Source: Owenia fusiformis
Taxonomy: Eukaryota > Annelida > Polychaeta > Sabellida > Oweniidae
Length of the DNA stretch: 64,000 nucleotides
Reading direction: 5' to 3'
Assembly (NCBI GenBank): GCA_903813345.2
Contig: CAIIXF020000006.1
Span: forward strand, 5,132,989 to 5,196,988
A program made the position numbers and the translations under genes. Of this stretch, positions 23,291 to 34,388 are shown piece after piece (position 1 is the stretch's first letter; every line of letters starts with the position of its first letter). The notes beneath the pieces are model-generated. The model saw nothing but the letters and a program-made list of their open reading frames with translations, made no database searches and was not told the origin of the DNA.

Positions 23291-23688
23291 TTTATGGTTC
23301 AGCCCTCAAAATGTCAAATGTATATGTAACTAATATGATATGTACAAAAATTATAGGAGCTAAAAATGTACACCTAGCTCATAAGTGCTGCCATCTATCA
23401 TCAATTTATTCCTTAATAATATAATAAAATACAGTACATATAAAAGGTTTAACAGGTGACATCATTTCTGATGTTTATACCCGTACATGTTAAAGCATAA
23501 TATTACGAATATTAAGAGCAAGATAAGATTAAGTTTTCTCTAAGAGAAGATCGAGAGGAAGTGTTGGTGGGGGAGGTGCATCGCAGATATAAATATTTAC
23601 AGGTTTAGTGTCCAGTACCCAGGCTTCGAGTTATATTTGTATATCATTTTTATATAAAATACATGAATATGAAAAGTGTAAAATGAAA

Positions 23689-23936
23689 TCATGTATACAA
23701 AGCCAAAATATGTTTCTTATATTTCGATTTAAGGCATTTACTCGACCTTGAATTTTTAATTTCTGAAGGGAGGCCATTCCAAATAAATGGTCCGGAAAAC
23801 GAAAGCATCTTTCTTCCAAAGGATTCTGTTTTAAACTGGGGCAAGGTATAGTTGTATTTACCTCTTGTATCATACCTATGTAATTCAATATGCCTTGTAA
23901 ATAAGTTAGGAAATATATCATGGATGTTGTTTTCAT
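23689..23936 (-). pseudogene. C-terminal tail of a second LINE ORF2
   Basis: One - strand frame reads HDIFPNLFTRHIELHRYDTR, then GKYNYTLPQF, then FSGPFIWNGLPSEIKNS, to a stop at 23689. The R-x-x-x-TR … GP-x-IWN-x-LP pattern is the conserved extreme C-terminus of CR1/Jockey-type ORF2 proteins. It is a heavily 5'-truncated copy lying just 5' of the larger LINE on the same strand. Confidence 0.8.
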
Positions 23937-24311
23937 TATTTTCCTGATTTCAGCGGAATTCTCCTCATTTTTTCAGCGGGGCCTCCTCATGTTTTCCGCG
24001 GGATCTTTAGTTTATTGCTTAGAGGTGTCATGGATACCCGATTTTGTTTTGATCCACGGAATTATGCCCTCTGAACGGAACACGGAACAAAAATTAAGAA
24101 TTTCGGTTCGGTTCCGGAACAATAACATTGAAGAGCCCTTGAATCTCCACAAAACAACATTTTTTTATCGCACTTTGAAAAAGTGCTATATTGTCGTCGT
24201 CTTGTGCTGTTGGGCGGGCGGGCAGGACATAAACCAAATCTTGTCATCAAATTTCCAGGATAACTGCTTACCTGTTCAACTTGAAATTTTTACAGATGCA
24301 AGAGCTGACTA

Positions 24312-27300
24312 GTGAGGTAGCACCGAAAAATGTACCCGCTTCTGAACAAATTGAAATTACTTGTTTCTTATGTATTTTTATGTGATACTTCAGAAAATTT
24401 TTGTCTGATGCGCCGTATCCGGGGCGAAAGTTGTCAAAATTGGGTTTTTGACCCTAAAAAGGAAAATTACAGGGGGTACATTATCATCATTGAATAATTC
24501 ATTCAGTTGGTCTTCAGTCATCATAATAATTTTATCGAGAGTTGATGAGATCATTTTAAGGTAGTATGCAAACTTTCAATGGTCTGTCACTCGTGGTTGC
24601 CATGGAAACCACAATTTTTGCTGAGAAAATCCTTAATTTTGGTAAAACCTGTACCTGTACATAATATAGAATATGGATTATTTTTCAAATCAACAGATAT
24701 CAGAACATTTTAGCATTTTCAAAATTACCAGGGCAGTTCAAACATTTATTTAAATATAAAGGATATGGCAATTAACATAACTGGGGAGTGTAAAAGACCA
24801 TACAATTACATAAGTGATCAAAAGTGGGCGTCGCCCTTATCATAGTAGATGATTGCCATTCTCTAAAAATACAGAGTCTTACTTGACTTTTGAGATACAT
24901 TTATAATGATGTTCTTTGGTTATACTAAATATGAAGCATTTTTGGTAAATAATGTACATGTAAGTGTTATACTTATTGCATTGGGGAGGGGGTAGATGGG
25001 GGGGGGGTAACAGAATTGGAAGAGGGCAAAGCTAATCACCCTTAAGTATAAATCTCATCTACATAGTTCTGGATTTCATGGGGTACATCTGGGTCTTCTT
25101 CACATTCATATAGGATATTATAATTCTGCATGATTGGTAAGTATAAAGACCATAGAATTACTCAAGTGATCAAAAGTGGGCGTCGCCCTTATCATAGATT
25201 CATTCTCTATAAATACAGAGTCTAAGTTGACTTTTGAGATACATTTACATTACAACTTCTTTGATTATACTTAATTTCAAGCATTTCTGGTTAGTAATGC
25301 ACATTTAATTGTAATAGTTCTTGCCTGGGGGATAATGGGGGAGAGTAGTAACAGAATAGGGAGGAGGCAGAGGTAATCAGCCTTAAGTATAAATCTCATC
25401 TGCATAATTCTGGATTTCATGGGGCACATCATCTGGGTCTTCTTCATATTCATTTCAATATATGGGATATTACAATTTACAGGATTTGTCAAACACCATA
25501 CAATTACATATTTATAAATGATCAAAAGGAGTGTCACCCTAACAATAGTAGATGATTGGTTCTTTGTATAAGTACAAAATTGAACTTGACTTTTGAGATA
25601 CATTCATAGTTATACTGAACTGCTGTTATTATAATTTATGTTAAGCATTTCTGGTAAATACATCTCTGTAAGTGTTATAGTTTTTACATTTGGGCAGGAG
25701 TGAGCAGTAACAGAATTAGAATGTGTAGATCTAATCTGCCTTAAGTATAAATCTCATCTTTTTAATTCTGGATTTCATAGGGTACATCTTCTGGAGTTTC
25801 CTGATTCATCTCCTGGTGTTGCTATATCACCAATCTTTTGTATGAGAATATCAGTCAATACCCACTGGAAAGATATGGAGTCATTTAGTTTCCATTCAAG
25901 TCCATCTGATGGTTCACTACGAGGATTTGCAATATGGGCCATACAGACAATAAGTGCTTTATATGGATGAGATGGTTACAACAATCTATTATCTAGAGAT
26001 GAGATGAGTGTGACACCCATAATGACCTTGGAAAGGCACAAATAGCAAGTATAGAAAAAAACATAAAGATAACAAAAACTGCAATCAAAGACTTCCTTGA
26101 TCCATTTACCATTGAGGATGAAGGTCATCTCTACGGTGAAAATCTGTGCCAAATGATGTCGATGCAGATCTCATCTAATTTTAGTCAAAAGGGGAAATTG
26201 CATGAAGAGATACCATCTGAGATTAGTTGAAAAAAAGATTTCATGATCTAATAAAACATATGAAATTGAAAACTATAGCAGCAAACTACAGCAGCAACAG
26301 TGACAGTAAAAAAGTACTCAGAACAAGCTTATACAAATACATTCTGAATGAAACATCTTTTAACAGCTTTGATCTTGCTTAAAAACATAAAATTAGCCTA
26401 GAATGTCTCCTGCAGTTCCTATTGAGCCCTGTGCCTTGGGCTCTAGGAACACTGACTGGACTTCTTGCAAGAACAGAGAAACGCATTCCTATGCATGAAC
26501 ATGTACCCACAAGTGCCAAAGGGAAAGGACCAAAATTTGTAATAGAACCCAGCAAGAAAAAGAAAACTTCTAAATGTATACAAGTCATAAGGAAAACAAA
26601 CCCCAACTATCCCAAACCATAATTCAGCTTGAAAGGTAGTTTTGTTTCTGGATCTGGCGAAGACTGTTTCAAGATTCTACAATTGCAGATTGATTAGTTT
26701 TTGTATGTGATAATTACATCAAAAATTCCATAAAGGAACCTGAAAGAGGGGAGGGACACCTTGCCCTATTTAAGGTAGAAAAACATGAGTCCCTAATGAT
26801 TGGAATTAGTTCTTGTATGATGATGAAAACAAAAAGCAAATACAGCAAAGTGTGCTGCTGGATACTTGAGTTGGAAACAAATGAAGACTGATGTCAGTGG
26901 TATTTCCTCCAATATAGACCCTGACATATATGCAGCCTTCCTAGCACTTCACACATTCACAGATGAAGTGCCATGCAGAAGGGGCAATAGCAATAGCACC
27001 TTTTTAAAAGGCAAAGGTGGAGCGCCATATAGATACACTCAATTGAATGACTCTCAAATCTGCAAGTGTAGTGGTATCTTCTCCCACATGATATTGTTAA
27101 TATATTAACATCGGGAGGTGAATGAAAATGATCAGACTATGATATTAATACTTAAGGCTGACTGGCCATTGGCTCTGCCCCCTCCCATTTCTGCTACTAC
27201 CCCCCTTGCCCCCCCCCCACAGGGAATAACTATTACAATACTAAATGTAATCAAAGAAGTTTTAATTTAAAAAATAAATCTTAAAGTCAAGTTAAACTCC

Positions 27301-28494
27301 ATATTCATAGAGAATGAATTATCTACTATTGTTAGAGCAACACCCACTTTTGATCACTTATGTAATTGTATGGTCTTTGACACTTACCAATGAGATTTAC
27401 ATTTAAGGCTTATTAGCTCTGCCCATTTCCAATTCTGTTACTCCCGCCCCCCCCCCCTCCTCCACCCCCAGACAATAATTATTACAATTAGATGTACATA
27501 TATAACTTACCAGAAATGCTTGACATTAAGTATAAATCAAAGATGTTTTTAAGTAAATGTACTTCAAAAGTCAAGTTAAACTCTGTATTTATAGAGAATG
27601 AACCATATACTATGATTAGGGCGACGCCCACTTTTGATCACATGTGTAATTCTATGGTCTTTGACACTTACCAACCATGTAAATTCTTATATCTTATATA
27701 TTGAGATGAATATAATAAGACCCAGAAGCTGTACCCTATGAAATCTAGAACCATGTAGATGAGATTTACACTTAAGGCTGATAAGCTCTGCCCCCTCCCA
27801 ATTCTGTTACTACCCCCCCCCCCCTCCCCCCTGTATCCCCATGCAATAACTATAACACTTAGATGTAAAAGTGCTTGATATTAAGTATAACCAAAGAAAT
27901 TCAATATAAATGTATCTCAAAAGTCAAGTAAAACTCTGTATTTATAGAGAATGGCAATCAACTACTATTATGAGGGCGACGCCCACTTTTGATCACTTTT
28001 GTAATTGTATGGTCTTTGACACTTACCAGTCATATAAATTGCAATATTCTTTCTCTTTAAATAAATGTTTGGACAGCCCTGGTGATTTTTAGAGTGCTAA
28101 AATGTTCTGATATCTGTTGATTTGAAAAATAATCCACATTCTATATTATGTACAGGTACAGGTTTTACCAAAATTAAGGGTTTTCTCAGCAAAAAATGTG
28201 GTTTCCATGGCAACCACGAGTGACAGACCATTGAAAGTTTGCATACTACCTTAAAATGATCTCATCAACTCTCAATAAAATCATTATGATGATTGAAGAC
28301 TGAATGAATTATTGAATGATGTTAATGTACCCCCTGTAATTTTCCTTTTTAGGGTCAAAAACCCAATTTTGACAACTTTCGCCCCAGATATGGCGAGTCA
28401 GACAAAAATTTTCTGAAGTATCACATAAAAATACATAAGAAACAAGTAATTTCAATTTGTTCAGAAGCGGGTACATTTTTCGGTGCTACCTCAC
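24312..28494. mobile_element. TA-flanked element with long complex inverted arms
   Basis: GTGAGGTAGCACCGAAAAAT at the left is inverted at the right end, both flanked by TA. The inverted arms are almost identical for ~430 bp. Inside each arm a ~200-350-bp unit repeats about three times (GATCAAAAGTGGGCGTCGCC near 24820, 25170 and 25520; inverted near 27350, 27630 and 27985). Most of the ~1.5-kb left half is therefore mirrored in the right half. The unpaired centre (about 25800-27100) holds coding remnants. The superfamily is not assigned. Confidence 0.75.
26060..27050 (+). pseudogene. Decayed transposon-associated ORF in the arm-flanked centre
   Basis: Broken + frames give TAIKDFLDPFTIEDEGHLYG (from 26078), LLQFLLSPVPWALGTLTG with LLARTEK (about 26395-26475), and DVSGISSNIDPDIYAAFLAL followed by HTFTDEVPCRRGNSNSTF (about 26890-27000). 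From memory these resemble an uncharacterised protein family repeated across invertebrate genomes, with an 'F-x-A-FTGCDT' core, probably transposon encoded. Stops between the pieces show it is dead. The family identity is unverified. Confidence 0.45.
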
Positions 28495-28508
28495 TACCTA
28501 TTAAGGGC

Positions 28509-29735
28509 ATGCTGGGTAAACTATGTGGCGGCCATTTTGAATTTTTCAACAAATCTTGTCATCAAAATTCCAGGAAAACCACTTATCCGTTCAACTTGAA
28601 ATTTTTACAGATGCAAGAGCAGACTATTGCCAAGATCTGATTAGGTTTTGGGTATGCTGGCTGAATTACATGGTGGCCATTTTGAATTTTTCAATTTGGC
28701 GGCCATTTTGAATTTTTCAACTTGCTCCAAATTGACCAAATTTTTTTTTAAAAACATCTACAAGTTCTCAGAAGTTCAAATCTGACCTAAGATTTCAGAT
28801 TTGACCTTTCATTCACCTTCAGTGACCTTGAAAAGGTAAAAAAAGTTGATTTTCTAAATTGATATTTTGGATTTAAATTTAGGTCAGCTTAATTACAAAA
28901 CACCTAATGAGGTCTGAAAAAGTGAAATTTTCAAGGTCGTAGGTCAAGGTCATTAAACTAGGTCACAAATGATGTTATCCAAGTTTCTCAAAGTTTGAGA
29001 CTACAAATCAATTCTTGTCATAAAAATTCCAAGAAACCCGCTAACCTGTTCAACTTGAAATTTTTACCCATGCAATATCAGACTAGTGCCAAGATCTTAT
29101 TAGGTTTAGGGCATGCTGGGTAAACTACGTGGTGGCCATTTTGAATTTTCAACAAATCTTGTCATCAAAATTCCAGGAAAACCACTTATCCGTTCAACTT
29201 GAAATTTTTACAGATGCAAGAACAGACTATTGCCAAGATCTGATTAGGTTTTGGGTATGCTGGCTGAATTACATGGTGGCCATTTTGAATTTTTCAATTT
29301 GGCGGCCATTTTGAATTTTCCAACTTGCTCCAAATTGACCAAATTTTTTTTTTAAAACATCTACAAGTTCTCAGAAGTTCAAATCTGACCTTAGATTTCA
29401 GATTTGACCTTTCGTTGACCTTCAGTGGCCTTGAAAAGGTCAAAAATTTGATTTTCTAAATTGATATTTTGGATTTAAATTTAGGTCAGCTTAATTACAA
29501 AAGACCTACTGAGGTCTGAAAAAGTGAAATTTTCAAGGTCGAACGTCATCAAATTAGGTCACAAACAATGTTATCTAAATTTTCCCAAAGTTCAAGACTA
29601 CAAATAAATTCTTGTCATCAAAATTGCAGAAAAACCGCTAACCTTGTCAACTTGAAATGTTTACAGATGCAAGAGCAGACTAGTGCCAAGGTCTGATTAG
29701 GTTTTGGCCATGCTGGGTAAATTGCATGGTGGCCA
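28509..29735. repeat. ~603-bp tandem repeats within the Helentron-like element
   Basis: The segment from GCATGCTGGGTAAACTA (28509) recurs at ~29112, including CAACTTGAAATTTTTACAGA and GGTGGCCATTTTGAATTTT. A third partial copy begins at ~29620. The 24230-24310 segment is a further copy cut off by the TA element. Units carry TGACCTT/AAGGTCA words. Confidence 0.8.
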
Positions 29736-30309
29736 GTTTGCTCTTCAAAGTGCGATATTTATCACTGTGTGTCTTGTTCTTTCAATATTTTGTACCAAAT
29801 GAGGTTCATTCTTTTTACTCCTTCTTTTTGAAGAGTTTTGAAGAGCTTTTCAGTACCAAAGAGACCTAGATGATCAAATTATTTTAATCTAATACACGCA
29901 GTCACTCTGTTCCTAACCTTTCTGAAATTGTTCCGTTCAGAAGCAAAATATTCCAAACTGAACCGTTCCGATTTTTTTGTTCTGTGACATCTCTATTATT
30001 GCTAATGGTAGAAGCGGGGCTTTGAGGAATATGGTAAAAAACAAATGTATAATTTTTGTGAAACTAGGAAATGAAACTAACAATACCTTTATTTCATATC
30101 ACTATGACCATTTCAACTGAAGGGCAACAACCTTCTCCAGCTATAAAATACAGAAATATAGAGATAACGATTCAAGATGATACATTCTCTCTCCAATTAT
30201 CAAATAACTCAGAACATCAGCTTGTGATACTTTTTTTTGCACCAGTTGCTTTTTACTACAATACCATGTTATAATTGAGTAAAATTAGATTAAAACACTT
30301 TGTACAATA

Positions 30310-30812
30310 CTGTAGATTGGGTTAATTTGGCGCCCGCTTTAATTTGGCGAAATTGAAAAATTCGCCAATACAAATCTTCGCCAAAATTTAGAATGAATCC
30401 CCGGGAATTATCTAGGGTATTTCGTCTGGTGTATTTAGGTCACCTCCGGTTTAGTTTTTTCCAAAAATATGAAAAAATGTCTCCCATAAATTGGCTTAGA
30501 ACTGGTCAGTCACTCATTAATACTCAGGGAAAAAGTAGAAAGGAAAAGCGCGGTATAGTAGCAGCATTGGTCGAGGTGCAAAATGAGGATGATCTCACAA
30601 AAATGTACAAACGTGGTGAATATCGCCAGTGGTCCTCAAAAGAAAAAATGAACATAGCCAAACATGCCCATGTACATGGTAATTCGCAAACAGCGCGTAA
30701 GTTAATTTTAAATTTTTATTTTTTTGCACATCCGCCAAATTAAATAGCCGCCAATATGCCAAAAATGGCAAAATCGCCAAATTAAGTAGCGCCAAATTAA
30801 CCCAATCTACAG
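30310..30812 (+). mobile_element. Small TA-flanked element with pogo-like N-terminal fragment
   Basis: It begins CTGTAGATTGGGTTAATTTG and ends with the reverse complement (23-bp inverted repeats), flanked by TA at 30308-30309 and 30813-30814. A + frame from about 30393 ends in YKRGEYRQWSSKEKMNIAKH, then AHVHGNSQTARKL. This resembles the first helix-turn-helix of pogo/Tigger or CENP-B-type transposases, cut off afterwards. A shorter relative occurs at 50941-51175. Confidence 0.7.
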
Positions 30813-31246
30813 TATACAATTAAAGTAAACAAAAGATAACCCTTCTTTTCTTTTAATTGTTCTTGATTTCAGTGGGAACTTGCTCGCGTTTTCTAAATCA
30901 TAGCAGGGTTTTAGATTATTTTTGCTTACATTAATACTCTTTGAAAATATGATAAAAAGGGTAGCATGTCATTGCTCACTTTGAAGTGTCATGTTTAAAT
31001 ACAGCGTAGCAACCCTTCTCTCGAAAGCCCCTGGTCATAATCAAACAACAATTTACCTCGATGGTTCTCATTATGTTATATGAAGAACAGAACGTAATGA
31101 TTGAAAACTCATTGCCTCCTTTATAAAATTCTATATACTTTTATTTTTTTGTTTCAAGGTTCTGGCCGGTCAGGCCATGTGCAGGAACTTTTGACCACAG
31201 TTTTATACCACTGCATTAATGCATCTATAAATTATTTCATTTCCAG

Positions 31247-31365
31247 AGAACGGATGTGGTATTCTAGTATCAAGAACTACAACTGCGCATATTCTAGACG
31301 AGTTGGGGACTGGGACAGCATGTCTTGCTCTAATTTAAATAGAGCCCTCTGCAAGAGATCATTAG
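31247..31365 (+). CDS. Host gene exon 4: C-terminal part of C-type lectin domain
   Basis: The acceptor is TTTCCAG|A (phase 2) and the donor TTAG|GTAATA (phase 1). It encodes ERMWYSSIKNYNCAYSRRVG, then DWDSMSCSNLNRALCKRSL. The C-A-Y … G-x-W-x-D-x-x-C … x-x-C pattern completes the lectin domain, giving the canonical disulphide pair. WDS stands where Ca-binding lectins usually have WND. Exons 2-4 therefore form one full CLECT module split by two introns, one of them 14.4 kb. Confidence 0.9.
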
Positions 31366-32515
31366 GTAATAGTCCTTTCAATTCATCAGTCCGCCCGTCT
31401 GGGAAATAGCTGGTAAAATAATACTGACTTGGGCAAGATTACCAAACCAATTGTTCTCCATATTTGTTAGAAAGATGATTATTGGCGAAATATATTTTTT
31501 ACAAGATGGCCACCGCTTTCAAAATGGCGATAATCTAATCTATTCATTTCCCAAATTTCCGCGTTTTGGGCGAAGTTTGAAGTGCATGTAACCTGGAATT
31601 TGTTGATCTAAGGGACGATTTAACCCTAATTTGGACAATGTATTTTTATATCCTCTCGAAGAAGGTGTATCAAAATCTCAAAAACTAGGTCAAATGTAAA
31701 GAAAGTCATAGTAACCCAGGGAGATATTTTTGTATATCTATTACATTTTTTATGAAAGAACAAGATACAGGGTGGGCCAAAAAATGCCAAGGGTCAAAAT
31801 CATTATTTACCAATTGCTGAATATAGAGTGCTAGGAACTGACCATACGGATGTGTCCCCTATGTCAGTTTTGGGGATATGATTCTAATGATAGAAGATTT
31901 AGATTGTTGATTTATGTATTTCATGAGAGAAAATTGATTTACAAATGTAATATTATTGAGTTTTTACCCTTTTGATAGGTATTGGTAATATAACCAAAAT
32001 ACGTTATTGTGTGAAGTCCATATCAAAAATATTATGTACCTGTTTATAAGTTTATGCATAACCATATTTATGATTTCAAACAGTTAAAAAATCTAAAGTG
32101 GCATTAGGACAAAATTGAAAAATCATGTCGAAATATATCTTTTGCAACCTACAGAACAAAATAATGTTTACATACCACGTAAGAATGATATCTGGCGAAC
32201 ACTACTTTTCTGCAAATATTGTTTGCGAATCAAACATTACCATTGTGAGACAAATGTATTCGCCTTAAGGACTACTTTTGCTTTTGAATATAGCTCTCAT
32301 TCTTTGTCCGATTTTGATGATATTAATGCCAAATGAAAGCTAGATGAACATAAACTACTTTTTTTTTACTAAAATATTAATGTGGAATAACAATGTCTCA
32401 TCGTATTCCAGTCCTCCGTTGCCATAGTTTCATAATGGTATATAACAATATGTTGAGCAACTAGAAATAATACCAATACCTTTTTGAGAAAGGTGAAATT
32501 AGAACAGTTTCTTTA
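31366..32515. other. Intron 4, proximal part
   Basis: AT-rich. A single mariner-like terminus (ACAGGGTGGGCCAAAAAATG, about 31764) is seen without a matching partner, so it may be a truncated copy. A + frame at 32115-32336 has no recognised domain. Confidence 0.4.
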
Positions 32516-32662
32516 TTCTTTTATCTTTGTTGGGATTTTTATGATTTTAGTACCAACTAAATGCTACAAACTATAAAACGTGTTAAATTTTTTTAATGAA
32601 TAGACATATCAAACAACCCCTCATGAGAGATGGTCGGAAAAATATTTTATTAAGCAGTTAAA
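32516..32662 (+). repeat. 147-bp direct repeat, left copy
   Basis: 32516-32662 is almost identical to 35793-35939 (about one mismatch), starting TTCTTTTATCTTTGTTGGGA and ending TTAAGCAGTTAAA. The two copies bracket the Helitron-like pair. The right copy starts immediately after a CTAG Helitron end. Confidence 0.9.
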
Positions 32663-34388
32663 GACATGAATTTTAATGTATTTTTAACATTCTTATTCAT
32701 CAGTTATTTATCGAAACGTCTTCATCTTTTTTTTATCATGTAGCTTAGAAACAGCCCTTTCATAAGTGTGCCATCCGTTTTTTGATTACTCTTACCGATT
32801 TTGAAATATGGCGTCCAGAAAGTAGGTCAAAATAACGAGTTCTCCAAATTTAACATCTGAGTTATGAATTAAGGGTAGAATTTACTCAGGAATCCGAATC
32901 TGCAAAGCAAATTTCGATTCCACTTCCGGTTCGAAAGTTATGGCGTTTTGAAATTTCGAGAAAAATCGATCTGATGATATCCTTATAGAAAGTCAAGAGT
33001 AGCGAAGAAAATATAGAAAAAATCATCCATCCTTCCTTCCTATCCTGTCTGATCATATCCTTCCTATCTATCCTTCCTTCCTATCCTTTCCTTCCTATCC
33101 TATCCTTCCTTCCTATTCTATATCCTATCCTATATTCTATCCTATATCTATCCTATATCTATCCTATATCCTATCATATATCCTATCCAATCCTATCCTT
33201 CTTTCCTATCCTTCCTATCCTATCCTTCCTTCTTATTCTATACTATCCTATCGTTTCTTCCTATTCTATCCTATCCTTCCTTCCTATTCTGGAAGGAAGG
33301 ATAGGATAGGATAGGAAGGAAGGATAGTATAAGAAGGATATGAAAGAGGGATAGGACTGGATGACTTGGTTTATTCTGGACGACTCGGCTATATCCATCC
33401 CACCTATCCTATTCAATCCTATCCTTCTTTCCTATCCTTCCTATCATATCCTTCCTTCCTTCCTATCCCATCCTTCCTATTCTGTCCTATCTTATTCTTT
33501 CTTTGGATTCTATCATATCCTATTCTATCCTTCCTATCCTATCCTATACTATCCTATCCTTTCTTCCTATTCTGTCCTATACTTCCTATCCTATGAATTC
33601 ATCCATTCATCCATCAATCCATCCATCCATCGGCTTATTCTGGATGACTCGGCTTATTCTGGATGACTCAGCCTATTTTGGATGACTTGACTATAATATC
33701 CATCCCATCTATCCTATCCAATCCTATCCTTCTTTCCTATCCTTCCTATCCTATCCTATCCTGCACTTCCTATTCTGTCCTATCTTATTCTTTCTTCGGA
33801 TTCTATGGTATACTATTCTATCCTTCCTATCCTATCCTATACTATCCTATCCTTCCTATTCTATCCTATCCTTCCTCCCTATTCTGTCCTATCCTTCCTA
33901 TCCTATCAATCCATCCATTCATCCATCAATCCATCCATCCATCGGCTTATTATGGATGACTCGGCTTATTATGGATGACTACTCGGCTATATCAATCCCA
34001 CCTATCCTATCCAATCCTATCCTTCTTTCCTCTTCCTATCCTATCCTATCCTATCCTTCCTATTCTGTCCTATCTTATTCTTTCTTCGGATTCTATCGTA
34101 TCCTATTCTATCCTTCATACCCTATACTATCCTATCCTTTCTTCCTATTCTATCCTTTGCTTCCTTCCTATTCTGTCCTATCCTTCCTCCTATCAATCCA
34201 TCCATTCATCCATCAGTCCAGCCATCCACCTGCTTATTCTGGATGACTCGGCTTATGCTGGATGACTCAGCTTATTCTGGATGACTTAGCTTATTCTGGA
34301 TGACTCGGCTTATTGTGGATGACTCAGCTTAAAAAGTCTTAATCTGGAGTCTGAAATTGAACTTGTTCAATTTCCAAAGTCTAGTTAT
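32663..34388 (+). mobile_element. Helitron-like copy 4 with pyrimidine microsatellite
   Basis: The + strand end is GAAATTGAACTTGTTCAATT, then CCAAAGTCTAG|T at 34388, the same 3' end as copy 3. The 5' boundary is uncertain. The interior has CCTATCCTTCC arrays (about 33020-34200) and GGATGACTCGGCTTATTCT repeats. Long open frames within the microsatellite are artefacts of the lack of stops. Confidence 0.55.
33020..34200. repeat. CCTATCCTTCC-type microsatellite array
   Basis: Degenerate runs of CCTATCC, CCTTCC and CATCCATC on the + strand (the complement of the purine array at 13245-13430), broken by CATCCATCCATC and GGATGACTCGGC blocks. The whole ~300-bp module repeats roughly three times (about 33390, 33690 and 33990). 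Confidence 0.9.

Larger units (their letters stand above)
17716..23340 (-). mobile_element. Near-full-length non-LTR retrotransposon (LINE)
   Basis: The - strand order is 5' region, ORF1 (23290-22400), a 1.3-kb inter-ORF region with a tandem duplication, ORF2 (about 21117-17971), a 3' UTR with AATAAA, and a tail of (AACT)n at about 17716-17735. A short tandem-repeat tail in place of poly(A) is typical of CR1/L2/RTE-like clades. The element is dead because ORF2 has at least five frameshifts. It lies in host intron 3, antisense to the host gene. Confidence 0.85.
24167..29756 (+). mobile_element. Non-autonomous Helentron-like element nested in the hAT
   Basis: The left end ATCGCACTTTGAA (24167-24179) is perfectly inverted at the right end (TTCAAAGTGCGAT, 29744-29756). 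The left end alone also folds into a hairpin (GCACTTT/AAAGTGC) followed by TATATTG. This asymmetry repeats the pattern of the autonomous element at 39611. The body has ~600-bp tandem repeats. The 4.2-kb element at 24312-28494 interrupts its first repeat. Confidence 0.65.
24020..29995. mobile_element. hAT-like element with perfect 8-bp target duplication
   Basis: The termini are TAGAGGTGTCA (24020) and TGACATCTCTA (ending 29995). Subterminal GGAACA/TGTTCC-type motifs are inverted at both ends. The 8-bp direct repeat TTATTGCT flanks both ends exactly (24012-24019, 29996-30003). An 8-bp duplication and this terminus fit the hAT superfamily. No transposase is present. About 5.6 kb of the interior is later insertions, so the original was a few hundred bp. 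Confidence 0.85.

Noticed and set aside
31764-31800. Third mariner copy
   Set aside because: Only one terminus (ACAGGGTGGGCC) was found. No inverted partner or transposase fragment nearby.
33361-34265. Open frames rich in Ser/Pro/Tyr/Leu/Ile
   Set aside because: They arise from the stop-poor CCTATCCTTCC microsatellite in several frames at once, with no domain or splice support.
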